From NCBI GenBank assembly GCA_963711035.1, contig CAVQCN010000002.1, forward strand, positions 248,001 to 312,000: DNA of 64,000 nt, written 5' to 3'. This stretch comes from WHTK01 sp963711035. Lineage in GTDB: Bacteria > Chloroflexota > Dehalococcoidia > DSTF01 > WHTK01. Positions 24,530-32,192 of this stretch are shown one piece after another (the first letter of the stretch is position 1; each line of letters starts with the position of its first letter). The notes under the pieces are model-generated. The model saw only the letters and a list, made by a program, of their open reading frames with translations. It ran no database searches and was not told the DNA's origin. The translations under genes were made by a program, and so were the position numbers.

Positions 24530-25391
24530 TCAGGTGACGACGCGTTTCTGGAACAGTCGCACGCTGACGATCAGCATGACCGCGAGGCCAGCGAAGAGCA
24601 GGAAGAACACCGCGATCAGGCTGATGTAGCCGAACTGGGGCGCCAGCGCCGCTCGCAGGCCTTCGCTCATGTAGACGACCGGGTTGAACAGCACCGCGAT
24701 CTGCAGCCAGCGCAGCGAGTGCAGCGCCGACCATGGGTAGTACGTGCAGCCCAGCAGCGTCAGCGGCAGCACCAGCAGCGCGAAGAGCAGGTTGATCGAT
24801 CGTGGATTGACCACGGTGCCCAGCAGCAGCCCGAGCGCCGCGCCGTCCAGCGCACCGATGACGACCATCGAGACGAGGAGGATGGGATGGTTCCAGTCCG
24901 GGCTGATGCCGCCGCTCGTCGCGAGCCAGACGGCCGGGATCACGAGTGCGGCAGCGAAGACGCCCTGGATGGCGCCGCTGATCACCTTGGTCATCGCGAC
25001 TACCCAGATCGGCACCGGCGCCATGACCCGGTCCTCGATCTCCTTGCTGAAGGAGAACTCCTGCACCAGCGGCAGCGCCACCGCCTGGATGCCCTGGAAC
25101 ATCAGCGTGTTCGCCATCAGGCCCGGGCAGCAGCACGTTGCCAAAGGCGAGGTCGCCGGTCCGTCCGGCGCCGCCGATGCCGAAGCCGATGCGCGGAAAC
25201 ACGTAGGCAAAGACGAAGGCGAACAGCGCCGGCTGCATCGCCGTGCGCACGACGAATCCGATCAGGTTGGAGAACAGCACCGCCATGTCGCGGGAGATCA
25301 GCGCGTAGGCGGTGCGCAGCTGGGCAGCCGTGCTCAGAGCGGCCGGCGCGGGCGGCTGAATGACCTCGGCGGGAGAGACGGTGGTCGTCAT
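24530..25391 (-). CDS. ABC-2 type transporter permease (one frameshift)
   Basis: Two frames together give a ~286-aa permease with six membrane helices. The first frame has LSTAAQLRTAYALISRDMAVL and FAYVFPRIGFGIGGAG; after VLLPG it switches to LMANTLMFQGIQAVALPL, LGLLLGTVVNPRSIN and ISLIAVFFLLFAGLAVML. Deleting one base of the GCCCGGGC run at about 25121-25127 rejoins them, and the span is 3n+1. It partners the ATPase gene, overlapping it by four bases (ATGA). Such exporters move drugs, lipids or polysaccharides. Frameshift or sequence error cannot be told apart here. Confidence 0.8.
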
Positions 25392-26503
25392 CCTCGGTAT
25401 TCCCTTCCGGTGAGCATGAGGTAGACGGCTTCGAGCGTCGGCTCCTCCACCGATACGTCGTGCAGGTCGGCGCCGGTGCTCGAGACCGCGTTCACGACCT
25501 GCAGCACGAGGCCCTCGGCCACCGACGCGTAGACGCGAAACTTCAGCCCATCGGCCTCGACGCGGCTCACGCCCTTGATCTGCTCGATGCCCGCTCGCAC
25601 CGCGCCGTCGGCCGGCGTCGCCAGGCGCAGCGTGACGATGCGCTCGGCCCCGACCGATGCCTTCAGCCCGGCGGGCGTGTCCAGTGCCAGCAGCTTGCCG
25701 TGGTCGATGATCGCGATGCGCTGGCAGAGCACGTCCGCCTCTTCCATGTCGTGGGTGGTGAGCAGGATCGTGTGGCCGCTGGCGTTCAGCTCGCGCACGA
25801 GATCCCAGAGGGCAAGGCGGGCCTGCGGGTCGAGGCCGGAGGTCGGCTCGTCCAGGAAAAGTACAGTCGGCTCGTGTAGCAGCGCCCGCGCGATCTGCAC
25901 CCGCTGCGCCAGGCCGCCGCTCAGCGTCTCCACCATCGCCTTGGACTTGTCTTCGAGGTTGAGGCGTTCGAGCAGCGATTCGGTGCGGCGGCGCGATTCG
26001 CCCTTCGAAAGGCCGAAGTAGCGGCCGTGAAAGTAGAGATTGTCGTAGACCGTCAGGCTGCGGTCCAGCGTATTCGTCTGCGTCACCGAGGCGACGCGCG
26101 TGCGCGCCAGCGCCGGCTGATGCACCACGTCGATGCCGTCCACGTACGCCGCGCCCGAGGTCGGCACGACGCGTGTCGTCAGCATGCCGATCGTCGTGGA
26201 CTTGCCGGCGCCATTAGGCCCCAGCAGGCCGAAGAACTCACCCCGTTCCACGCGCAGGTTGAGGTTGTCGACGGCTCGCAGTGGTCCCGTCGTAGGGCCG
26301 GCGCTGGCCCAGCCGCCGCCGGAGCTCGTGGGAGCACCGGGAGGAGGGCCGCCGCCGGGACGCCCCGGGCCGCCGGGAGGGCCCATGGGCCGGCCGCTGC
26401 CGTTGCCGGAGTAGACCTTGCTGAGGTCGACGCAGACGATGCCGGCGCCGTCGGACACGGCAGCTTCGCGCCTCGAGGGCGAGACGTCAGTCGGTGCCGT
26501 CAT
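25388..26503 (-). CDS. ABC-2 transporter ATP-binding protein with Gly/Pro-rich insert
   Basis: About 371 aa from ATG at 26503. Walker A GPNGAGKST, signature LSGGLAQRV, Walker B VLFLDEPTSGLDP and H-loop TTHDMEEAD are all intact; a ~80-residue C-terminal regulatory part ends with VEEPTLEAVYLML, as in DrrA-like drug-export ATPases. Odd: between strand 1 (CVDLSKVYSG) and strand 2 (AVDNLNLRV) lies ~35 residues of GPPGGPGRPGGGPPPG-type sequence, a disordered insert not usual in the family. Operon with the permease and the RHH regulator. Confidence 0.88.
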   Translation of the reverse strand: MTAPTDVSPSRREAAVSDGAGIVCVDLSKVYSGNGSGRPMGPPGGPGRPGGGPPPGAPTSSGGGWASAGPTTGPLRAVDNLNLRVERGEFFGLLGPNGAGKSTTIGMLTTRVVPTSGAAYVDGIDVVHQPALARTRVASVTQTNTLDRSLTVYDNLYFHGRYFGLSKGESRRRTESLLERLNLEDKSKAMVETLSGGLAQRVQIARALLHEPTVLFLDEPTSGLDPQARLALWDLVRELNASGHTILLTTHDMEEADVLCQRIAIIDHGKLLALDTPAGLKASVGAERIVTLRLATPADGAVRAGIEQIKGVSRVEADGLKFRVYASVAEGLVLQVVNAVSSTGADLHDVSVEEPTLEAVYLMLTGREYRG

Positions 26504-27047
26504 AGTCCTCACCGTGCCTGCCCGCAGGGGAGCCGAAGTGGGGGTGGTGGGGCCCGTGCGGACCGCCAGCCCACGCTGCTTGCAGATGGCGGCTCATCTC
26601 CCTGGCACGGCGCGCCATTGCGGCGCGTCCCAGTTCGTGCATATACCAGGAGTTGGCGGACCGGCCGTGGCGCTTTGCCAGCTCGTCCAGCATTTGCTTG
26701 AGCTCCTTGGGCAGACGGATCGTCACCTTCTCCACGTCGCCCTCGGCGGCAAAGAAGGCGCTGTTTTCCGCCGCCTCATCCTCCGGTTCCGCGACATCCT
26801 CTACGAGCAGTCGTAGGGCGCCGCCGTCGTACTCGAGGCGAGCCCGCGAGCCCTTCGTCGCTGCGTTCACGGGCCTGAGCGCGTCGGCGAGCAGGTCGAA
26901 TACGGCTCGTTCGACGTAAACGCGGGCCGCGAGGAGGTAGCGCTCGATGTCCGCACGCCGCTCGGGGCTATCGATAAGGCCGAGAGGTTGCTCGAGGGCC
27001 TCGAAGACGCGGGATAATTCGATAGTGTACTGGTCTTGTGTGGTCAT
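26487..27047 (-). CDS. Ribbon-helix-helix type regulator with His-rich tail
   Basis: 186 aa. Residues ~105-145 (VEKVTIRLPKELKQMLDEL...GRSANSWYMHELGRAAM) match a CopG/Arc-like ribbon-helix-helix DNA-binding domain; the strand IRLP contacts DNA in this fold. The N-terminal ~100 residues are helical (IERYLLAARVYVERAVFDLL) and may sense or oligomerise. The C-terminus is His-rich (HGPHHPHFG), possibly metal binding. It overlaps the ABC ATPase gene by 17 bases, so it probably regulates the exporter. A palindrome ATGATGCCATCAT covers its own start codon, consistent with autoregulation. Confidence 0.7.
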   Translation of the reverse strand: MTTQDQYTIELSRVFEALEQPLGLIDSPERRADIERYLLAARVYVERAVFDLLADALRPVNAATKGSRARLEYDGGALRLLVEDVAEPEDEAAENSAFFAAEGDVEKVTIRLPKELKQMLDELAKRHGRSANSWYMHELGRAAMARRAREMSRHLQAAWAGGPHGPHHPHFGSPAGRHGEDYDGTD

Positions 27048-27087
27048 GATGCCATCATTATGCCAGCAAAACGCCGTCTCCTGTCAA
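27046..27087 (-). promoter_or_regulatory. Promoter and palindromic operator of the RHH-ABC exporter operon
   Basis: Minus strand: perfect -35 TTGACA (27087-27082), 19-base spacer, -10 CATAAT (27062-27057), then the ATG at 27047 only nine bases further. The transcript would start at or next to the ATG, i.e. leaderless. The perfect palindrome ATGATG-C-CATCAT (27046-27058) overlaps both -10 and start codon and is a likely binding site for the encoded regulator. Confidence 0.55.
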
Positions 27088-27268
27088 GCCCGGTGCAATA
27101 TGCCCGTTCATCTACTCACAGATCGATGATCACACAGACGCAACCGGATCGCCACGTGGCGGGCAGCCATCATTCGCCCTGGTCCGTTGGCGTTCGACGG
27201 TGTCCGGCTGTAACTCTCCGGATTGATGCGACTGTGAAGGCAGAGTAGATTGCAGGCGGAGAGTAGTC

Positions 27269-28507
27269 ATGCAGGAACCGATGCAAAGCAGCACATCGAA
27301 TTCATCCGCGGAGGCGCAGAAGCCGTCCGCCTTCACAGGCGTGCGCGTCCTCGACTTCACGCGTCACCAGCAGGGCCCGTTCGCGACGCTGCTGTTGGCC
27401 GATATGGGCGCCGAGGTCATCAAGGTCGAGCCGCCCGGTGGCGAGCCGGGCCGCGCCAACGGTCTGGGGCCTGACGGCTTCTCGTCGTACTTCGAGGGTC
27501 ACAATCGCGGCAAGAAGGACATCACGCTGGACATGCACAACCCGCGCGCCATCGAGGTCGTGCGGCGGTTGGTGCCGAAGATGGACGTCGTGGTGGAGAA
27601 CTACCGCCCCGGCGTCATGGAGGAGATGGGCCTCGGCTACGAGGACCTCAAGCAGCTACGCCCCGACATCATCCTCGCCTCGGCGTCTGCCTGGGGACGC
27701 GACGGCCCGTGGGCGCTGCGCGGTGGCTACGACCACGTAGCGCAGGCCCTGAGTGGCGTCATGTATGAGCAGGGCACCGGCCCCGGCGGCGAGCCGCACG
27801 CGCTGATCGGCGGTTTCGCTGACCAGGTCGGCGCTATGCTCCTGGCTTACGGCGTTGCCAGCGCCCTCTTCGTACGGGAGCGCGACGGCATCGGCCAGCA
27901 CGTCGATGGCTCGCTGATCGGCGGGATGGTGGCGATGCAGTCGAAGCAGATCATGGAATTCTTGCGCACCGGCAGGCAGAGTGGCTTCCAGACACGTCGA
28001 GCTGCCACCTACACGAACTACGAGTGCGCCGACGGCCAGCACGTCGCCATCGCCGCCAACAGCCAGCGCTTCTGGCAGGGGCTGTGCAGAGCGCTCGACT
28101 CCGAGTACTTGGCCGCCGACGAGCGCTTCGCCGACCCCTTCGGCCGCGCCAAGAACAAGGACGCCCTCGTCGACGAGCTTGCCAGGATCTTCCTGACGCG
28201 ACCGCGCGACGCCTGGATCGAGCCGCTGGAACGTGAAGGCGTGCCGCACGCACCCGTCCTCGACTACGCAGGCATGGCGCAGCATCCGCAGTACTGGGCC
28301 AACGACTACCTGTTGAACATCGACACGCCAAACCTGGGCCCGATGCGCGTGCCCGGCCCGCCCATCCACATGAGCGAGACGCCGCCGCACGTCAGTGGCG
28401 CCGGCCCGATGCTGGGCGCCAACACGGAGGAAATCCTGCTGGAGTTGGGCTACAGCTGGGAGGAGATCGGCGAGCTCAACGCCTGCGGCGCCACGCGCTC
28501 TGTGTAA
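27269..28507 (+). CDS. Family III CoA-transferase (CaiB/BaiF type)
   Basis: 412 aa. Family marks: GVRVLDFTRHQQGPFATLLLADMGAEVIKVE, NRGKKDITLDM, YRPGVMEEMGLGYEDL and the active-site region GGFADQVGAMLLAYGV with the Asp that forms the acyl-enzyme anhydride. The family moves CoA between carboxylic acids such as carnitine, formate, oxalate or aromatic acids. The crotonase gene follows convergently, both suited to acyl-CoA catabolism. Start ATG at 27269 (a second ATG five codons on). Confidence 0.9.
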   Translation: MQEPMQSSTSNSSAEAQKPSAFTGVRVLDFTRHQQGPFATLLLADMGAEVIKVEPPGGEPGRANGLGPDGFSSYFEGHNRGKKDITLDMHNPRAIEVVRRLVPKMDVVVENYRPGVMEEMGLGYEDLKQLRPDIILASASAWGRDGPWALRGGYDHVAQALSGVMYEQGTGPGGEPHALIGGFADQVGAMLLAYGVASALFVRERDGIGQHVDGSLIGGMVAMQSKQIMEFLRTGRQSGFQTRRAATYTNYECADGQHVAIAANSQRFWQGLCRALDSEYLAADERFADPFGRAKNKDALVDELARIFLTRPRDAWIEPLEREGVPHAPVLDYAGMAQHPQYWANDYLLNIDTPNLGPMRVPGPPIHMSETPPHVSGAGPMLGANTEEILLELGYSWEEIGELNACGATRSV

Positions 28508-28616
28508 GCGTTCCGCGCTACTTCCGGAACTTCCGCAGTGGCCTCCAGGCCACGAAAAAGGACGATGGCCCCGATAATGGCGTACGGAGCAAGTCGGACA
28601 CGTGTACTGGACCTGA

Positions 28617-29405
28617 CTAGTCGAGTCGTGGTGTGCGGGCACGGTCCGCCGGGTCGTCCCAGCCGATGAAGTTCGGCGCGCGCTTTTCGGCGAAGGCGCG
28701 GCGTGATTCCATGAGGTCGCTCTTGGCCCCGTGCTCCTTGAGGCGATCGGCCAGCCGCTCGAGGTCGTCGGGCACGCGAGGGCGCATGGCGCGCATCATC
28801 GTCAGCGTGTTCACGCGGGACGCGGGAGGCAGCGTCAGCAGGTGCTGCGCCATCTCACGCGCCGCCGGCATCAGCTCTTCGGCGTCGACCAGGCGGTTGA
28901 GGAAGCCAAGCTCGTAGAGTCGCTCGGCGGTGAAGCGATAGGCGAAGGCCATCTCGGTGGCGATTGTGTGCGGCAGGCCGCCGGTGTGGCCGTGATTATA
29001 GCCGCCGAGCAGCCAGCGCTTGGCCTCCGACATCTCGAAGACGGCGCCGCGCACCGCGACGCGCAGGTCGGCACGCTCGGCCAGCTGGAAGCCACCGCCC
29101 ATGCAGTAGCCGTTGATCGCGCCGATGATCGGCTTGTCGATCTCGCCGGTCTCGTAGGCGCTGGGCTTGCGGTCCGGGATGCCGGCCGCGCCGCGCTCGA
29201 CCGACTCCTTCATGTCTTCGCCGGCGCAGAAGGCGCGACCGGTGCCGGTGTAGATGGCCACCTCGACGTCCGGGCTGTCGCGGAACTCGATCCACGCCTC
29301 GGCCAGCGCGGCGCGCAGCTCGGTACCGAGCGCGTTGAGGCGCTCGGGGCGGTTCATGCGGATCACCATGATCCCGTCGTTGCGTTCGGTTTCTACGATG
29401 GCCAT
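28617..29405 (-). CDS. Enoyl-CoA hydratase/isomerase (crotonase) family protein
   Basis: 262 aa from ATG at 29405 with GGGAGGGAA upstream; 10 extra codons in the longest frame are not needed. Crotonase landmarks: ERNDGIMVIRMNRPERLNAL, the first oxyanion loop GRAFCAGEDMKE, and IIGAINGYCMGGGFQLAERADLRV with the second oxyanion Gly. FEMSEAKRWLLGGYN replaces the usual catalytic-Glu loop (typically PE.kLG), so the exact reaction (hydratase, isomerase or thioesterase) is open. Convergent with the CoA-transferase. Confidence 0.88.
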   Translation of the reverse strand: MAIVETERNDGIMVIRMNRPERLNALGTELRAALAEAWIEFRDSPDVEVAIYTGTGRAFCAGEDMKESVERGAAGIPDRKPSAYETGEIDKPIIGAINGYCMGGGFQLAERADLRVAVRGAVFEMSEAKRWLLGGYNHGHTGGLPHTIATEMAFAYRFTAERLYELGFLNRLVDAEELMPAAREMAQHLLTLPPASRVNTLTMMRAMRPRVPDDLERLADRLKEHGAKSDLMESRRAFAEKRAPNFIGWDDPADRARTPRLD

Positions 29406-29552
29406 CGATTCCCTCCCGGCGAACTGGTTCAGCATACCCCATGCGCACCTGGTACTTGGTCTCGGTGATTCTGAGGAGCTATATCGATTCGCGCCTGCGG
29501 GGAAGTACAGAAGCTGACGGGGAGCGGGCCGACAGGCCGGCCGACCTTCGGC

Positions 29553-29571
29553 CCGAGGGGTGTCCCCTCGG
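29553..29571. other. Hairpin in non-coding gap
   Basis: CCGAGGGG-TGT-CCCCTCGG, a perfect 8-base stem. The gap from 29406 to 29736 otherwise holds no convincing gene; it may carry the promoter of the secreted protein at 29737. Confidence 0.5.
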
Positions 29572-29736
29572 ACTCCCCCCGCATGGGCCTCGCCACCCTG
29601 CCTTCGTTCATCAACCTAGTAGCACTTGCGGATCGGGGATTAGAGATTTAGGAACCAGATAACACAGGTGCTGCGCACGCTCCCTACAGTGAAATTGACC
29701 CGCAGAGGTCAAGTACTTAGTGGAGGAGGTAAGAGG

Positions 29737-30081
29737 ATGGGAGGAACCATAGCCGTAAAGGGAGTGGTGATCTCGGCTATTGTGGCCGTGGCGCTGCTCG
29801 CGGGCGCCTTCGTGCTGAGCAGCTCGTTTGCCAGCGCACAGACGCCGAGCCCGACGCCTGACACGCAGCAGTCGGCTCCGACGACGCCGACGACTCCGTC
29901 GACGACACCGGATACGCAGACGCCGGGTACGCAGAACGACCAGCAGGGCACGCACAACCCGGCGAACTGCCCGAACATGGGCAACAACGACGGCTCCAGC
30001 TCGTACCAGGGCGGCGCTTCGTCGTCCGGGGCGTCGTTCCAGGGCGGTCACCGCGGCATGTCGCTCGTCTACCGTCAGTAG
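29737..30081 (+). CDS. Secreted low-complexity Thr/Pro/Gln-rich protein
   Basis: 114 aa from the ATG that follows a strong GGAGGAGGT site by six bases; an earlier start would be out of range of it. Signal peptide ~1-33 (VKGVVISAIVAVALLAGAFVL, cut near ASAQ). The mature part is T/P/Q/S-rich (PTTPTTPSTTPDTQTPGTQ) and then Ser/Gly-rich, with one CPNMGNN. Probably an exported disordered protein. Followed by a strong terminator. Confidence 0.7.
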   Translation: MGGTIAVKGVVISAIVAVALLAGAFVLSSSFASAQTPSPTPDTQQSAPTTPTTPSTTPDTQTPGTQNDQQGTHNPANCPNMGNNDGSSSYQGGASSSGASFQGGHRGMSLVYRQ

Positions 30082-30098
30082 ACCTCGCGTACGCCGTG

Positions 30099-30126
30099 AA
30101 AGGGGACTCCGAGAGGAGTCCCCTTT
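30099..30126. terminator. Bidirectional Rho-independent terminator
   Basis: Perfect 12-base stem AAAGGGGACTCC / GGAGTCCCCTTT with a GAGA loop and further T/A at both ends. It lies between the stops of convergent genes (30081 and 30146) and can serve both. Confidence 0.85.
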
Positions 30127-30145
30127 TCGTATGCCTGGCGTACCG

Positions 30146-31195
30146 TCAGTTCGCTGCTATCTGATAGATGGTGCCGCTCGTCCAGTCGCCGACTAGCAGG
30201 TCGCCATTCGGCGTCAGGCCGACCGCCACCGGGTTCTTGATGCCGGTGAGGAAGGGCGCGACCTCTCCCGTGTAGCCGGAGGACGTCTTCGTCAGCCGCA
30301 CCATCAGCACCTTCCCGGTTGCCCACTCGGCCACGATGGCGGCGTCTCCGACCTCGTCGCCTAGCTGGCCCGTGACGATGGCGACGCCGCTGACCGCCGC
30401 GTGCGGGTCGAGTACCGCAGTCGGCGCCGGCACGCCTTCGCAGACGGAGCCGCCCTGGCCGTAGCAGTCCGGGAAGCGCCAGTTCTGCCCCGATTGCACC
30501 TGCGCCAGCCAGTCGCCCGGCGTCGCGTCGCCCAGGTCGTCGCGCTGGTTCATGGTCACGAAGAGGTCGCTGGTGCCCGGGTAGTAGGCGAAGTCGATCG
30601 GCGCGCGGATGCCGCTCGCCTCCACCCGCAGGTCGCCGCCGTCCGGCAGGAAGGACAGTACTGCGGCGGAGTACTGCGACTGCGGCGTACAGGCGTTGCA
30701 TGGAGCCGAGATGCCGAGAACGATGCGTCCTTCCGGCGTCGCGATGAGGCCGTTACTCTCGCCGACGCCGGCCGGCAGCGCCAGTACCTGCCTCGTCTGC
30801 GTGAATCGCGAGCCGTCGAAGCCGCTGTAGGCGTCGACGCGCTCTTTGGACGAGACGTAGAGCTCGTTCTGGTACCACAGCAGGCCGAGCGCCGTGTGCA
30901 GCCCATCGATGACCTTGACCGGCGTGGCGCCCGGGCCGGCGACGAGGTAGACGGCATCGCTGCCCGTGTCCTGGTAGGCGGCGGTCGACACCCAGAGGCG
31001 CCCGTCGGAATCGAAGGCGAAGGCAGCGGCGTTGACGATACCCTTCGTGTACACACTGGCCGATAAGCCGGCCGGTCCCTGCAATCCCTGGCCGATGTCG
31101 ACCAGCGCTGTCGAAGGCGTTGGCGACGCGCCTCCACCGCCGCAGGCCGCGGCCAGCAGGGCGATGGCAGCGAGAATCACGGTGCATCGTTTCAC
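30146..31195 (-). CDS. Lipoprotein with soluble-glucose-dehydrogenase-like beta-propeller
   Basis: 349 aa from GTG at 31195 (GGAGGAG upstream); the longer frame to 31819 runs through non-coding repeat DNA. Lipoprotein signal peptide with lipobox LLAAACG. The rest is a beta-propeller with DSDGRLWVST, GLLWYQNELYVSS, FVTMNQRDDLGDATPGDWL and NWRFPDCYGQGG, the pattern of PQQ-dependent sorbosone/glucose dehydrogenase-like proteins. I do not see a full set of PQQ ligands with certainty. Anchored at the outer face of the cell membrane. Confidence 0.8.
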   Translation of the reverse strand: MKRCTVILAAIALLAAACGGGGASPTPSTALVDIGQGLQGPAGLSASVYTKGIVNAAAFAFDSDGRLWVSTAAYQDTGSDAVYLVAGPGATPVKVIDGLHTALGLLWYQNELYVSSKERVDAYSGFDGSRFTQTRQVLALPAGVGESNGLIATPEGRIVLGISAPCNACTPQSQYSAAVLSFLPDGGDLRVEASGIRAPIDFAYYPGTSDLFVTMNQRDDLGDATPGDWLAQVQSGQNWRFPDCYGQGGSVCEGVPAPTAVLDPHAAVSGVAIVTGQLGDEVGDAAIVAEWATGKVLMVRLTKTSSGYTGEVAPFLTGIKNPVAVGLTPNGDLLVGDWTSGTIYQIAAN

Positions 31196-31420
31196 GTGCT
31201 CCTCCCGTCCGGTGGGACGCGGTTCGAGATGGGTTCGATGATCGACGATAGCGGGCCGCGGCGCCACGAGGGTTAGGAAAGGCTGAAAATTCGCCCGCGG
31301 TGCGTTAACGAAATCGATGCCGCGGCGCAAGAAACTGTGAACGGCCGTTTCCTCTTGGCCCGCACCGTCGTTCTCAACAGTAGACGCGTGCGAAGGGCAC
31401 GCCACGAAAGGCTCGAACCG

Positions 31421-31654
31421 ATGATGATGCGCCGCCGCCTCCTGCTTCACCTCCTCACCTACGTGGTGGTCGTCGGCATCCTCGTGGCGATCAACTTCGC
31501 GATTGGCGGCCGCTGGTGGTCGCTCGGCATCGCCGCCGTGTGGGGTGGCTTCCTCGTCTTGCGGTTTGCGGTGTCGGCGTTTCTCTGGCGCCGTTGGGGG
31601 CCCCGCCGGCCGATGGCTCGCCGGTTGGCCGCGCGGCGGCTGGGACGCTGGTAA
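31421..31654 (+). CDS. 2TM-domain small membrane protein
   Basis: 77 aa from ATG. Two membrane helices (LLLHLLTYVVVVGILVAIN and SLGIAAVWGGFLVLRFAV) separated by GGRWW, with a basic end (RRWGPRRPMARRLAARRLGRW). This is the layout of the 2TM (PF13239-like) domain found alone or attached to histidine kinases. The reading could begin at 31337 but the ATG run at 31421 fits the domain. Confidence 0.6.
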   Translation: MMMRRRLLLHLLTYVVVVGILVAINFAIGGRWWSLGIAAVWGGFLVLRFAVSAFLWRRWGPRRPMARRLAARRLGRW

Positions 31655-31662
31655 CAGTACCC

Positions 31663-31804
31663 TGTCATTCTGAGCCGCAGGCGAAGAATCTCCCGGCGTC
31701 TCAGCGAAGCGTCGCCGTCGATGCTCGGCCCGGCCAAGGCGAGGTTCCGTGGTTCGCTCCCGTCGGATCGAGCCGGGAGATGCTTCACTGCGTTCAGCAT
31801 GACG
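31663..31804. repeat. Miniature inverted-repeat element (single copy)
   Basis: Starts TGTCATTCTGAGCCGCAGG and ends GGGAGATGCTTCACTGCG then TTCAGCATGAC. The ends are imperfect inverted repeats (TGTCATTCTGAGC versus TGTCATGCTGAAC), the interior is ~142 bases total and non-coding. The same element is found in four tandem copies at 63.0-63.84 kb. No transposase is present; a non-autonomous mobile repeat is likely. Confidence 0.75.
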
Positions 31805-31891
31805 ACAGGGGACCGCCATGAGTAAATCTCATCCGCGGCGCTGGCGGCCGGCATCATCATCGCCGCGCAGGCTTGTCGGTCTGCTGGCAGC

Positions 31892-32188
31892 GTGGCGATC
31901 CGGCGCTGGGATCTACACCGCCACTTCTTTCATCCGGCGCGTGTTCACGCCAGCGACGGCCTCGCGCTCTTCATCGCCATCGTTTCCCTGATCGCGTTCG
32001 TCCTGGCGGCTGCGGTCGTGATGATGCAGGGCTGGGCGCGCGTCGCGGCGTTGGCCCTCGAGGCGTTTCTGGTCGCCCTCATCGTGCTGACGTTCCCGTT
32101 TCATCCCGGCCTCAAGTTGCTCGACCTGATCGCGGCGGGCGTCGTGATCTATCTGCTGGTCTCGGACGAGACGTGGGAGACGGCCTGA
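31892..32188 (+). CDS. Small three-helix membrane protein
   Basis: 98 aa from GTG. Three hydrophobic segments: ~22-45 (LALFIAIVSLIAFVLAAAVVMM), ~47-65 and ~73-90 (LLDLIAAGVVIYLLV). Acidic C-terminus SDETWETA. No family recognised. The start is uncertain because the frame stays open for about 24 further codons upstream without an ATG. Stops four bases before the convergent phosphoketolase stop. Confidence 0.55.
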   Translation: MAIRRWDLHRHFFHPARVHASDGLALFIAIVSLIAFVLAAAVVMMQGWARVAALALEAFLVALIVLTFPFHPGLKLLDLIAAGVVIYLLVSDETWETA

Positions 32189-32192
32189 CGCT

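Noticed and set aside
31196..31819. N-terminal extension of the lipoprotein gene to 31819
   Set aside because: It crosses the miniature repeat and the 2TM gene; the lipoprotein signal starts cleanly at 31195.
31818..31991. Frame starting MSKSHPRRWRPASSS
   Set aside because: Out of frame with the membrane protein at 31892, Arg/Ser-rich, starts at the edge of the miniature repeat.
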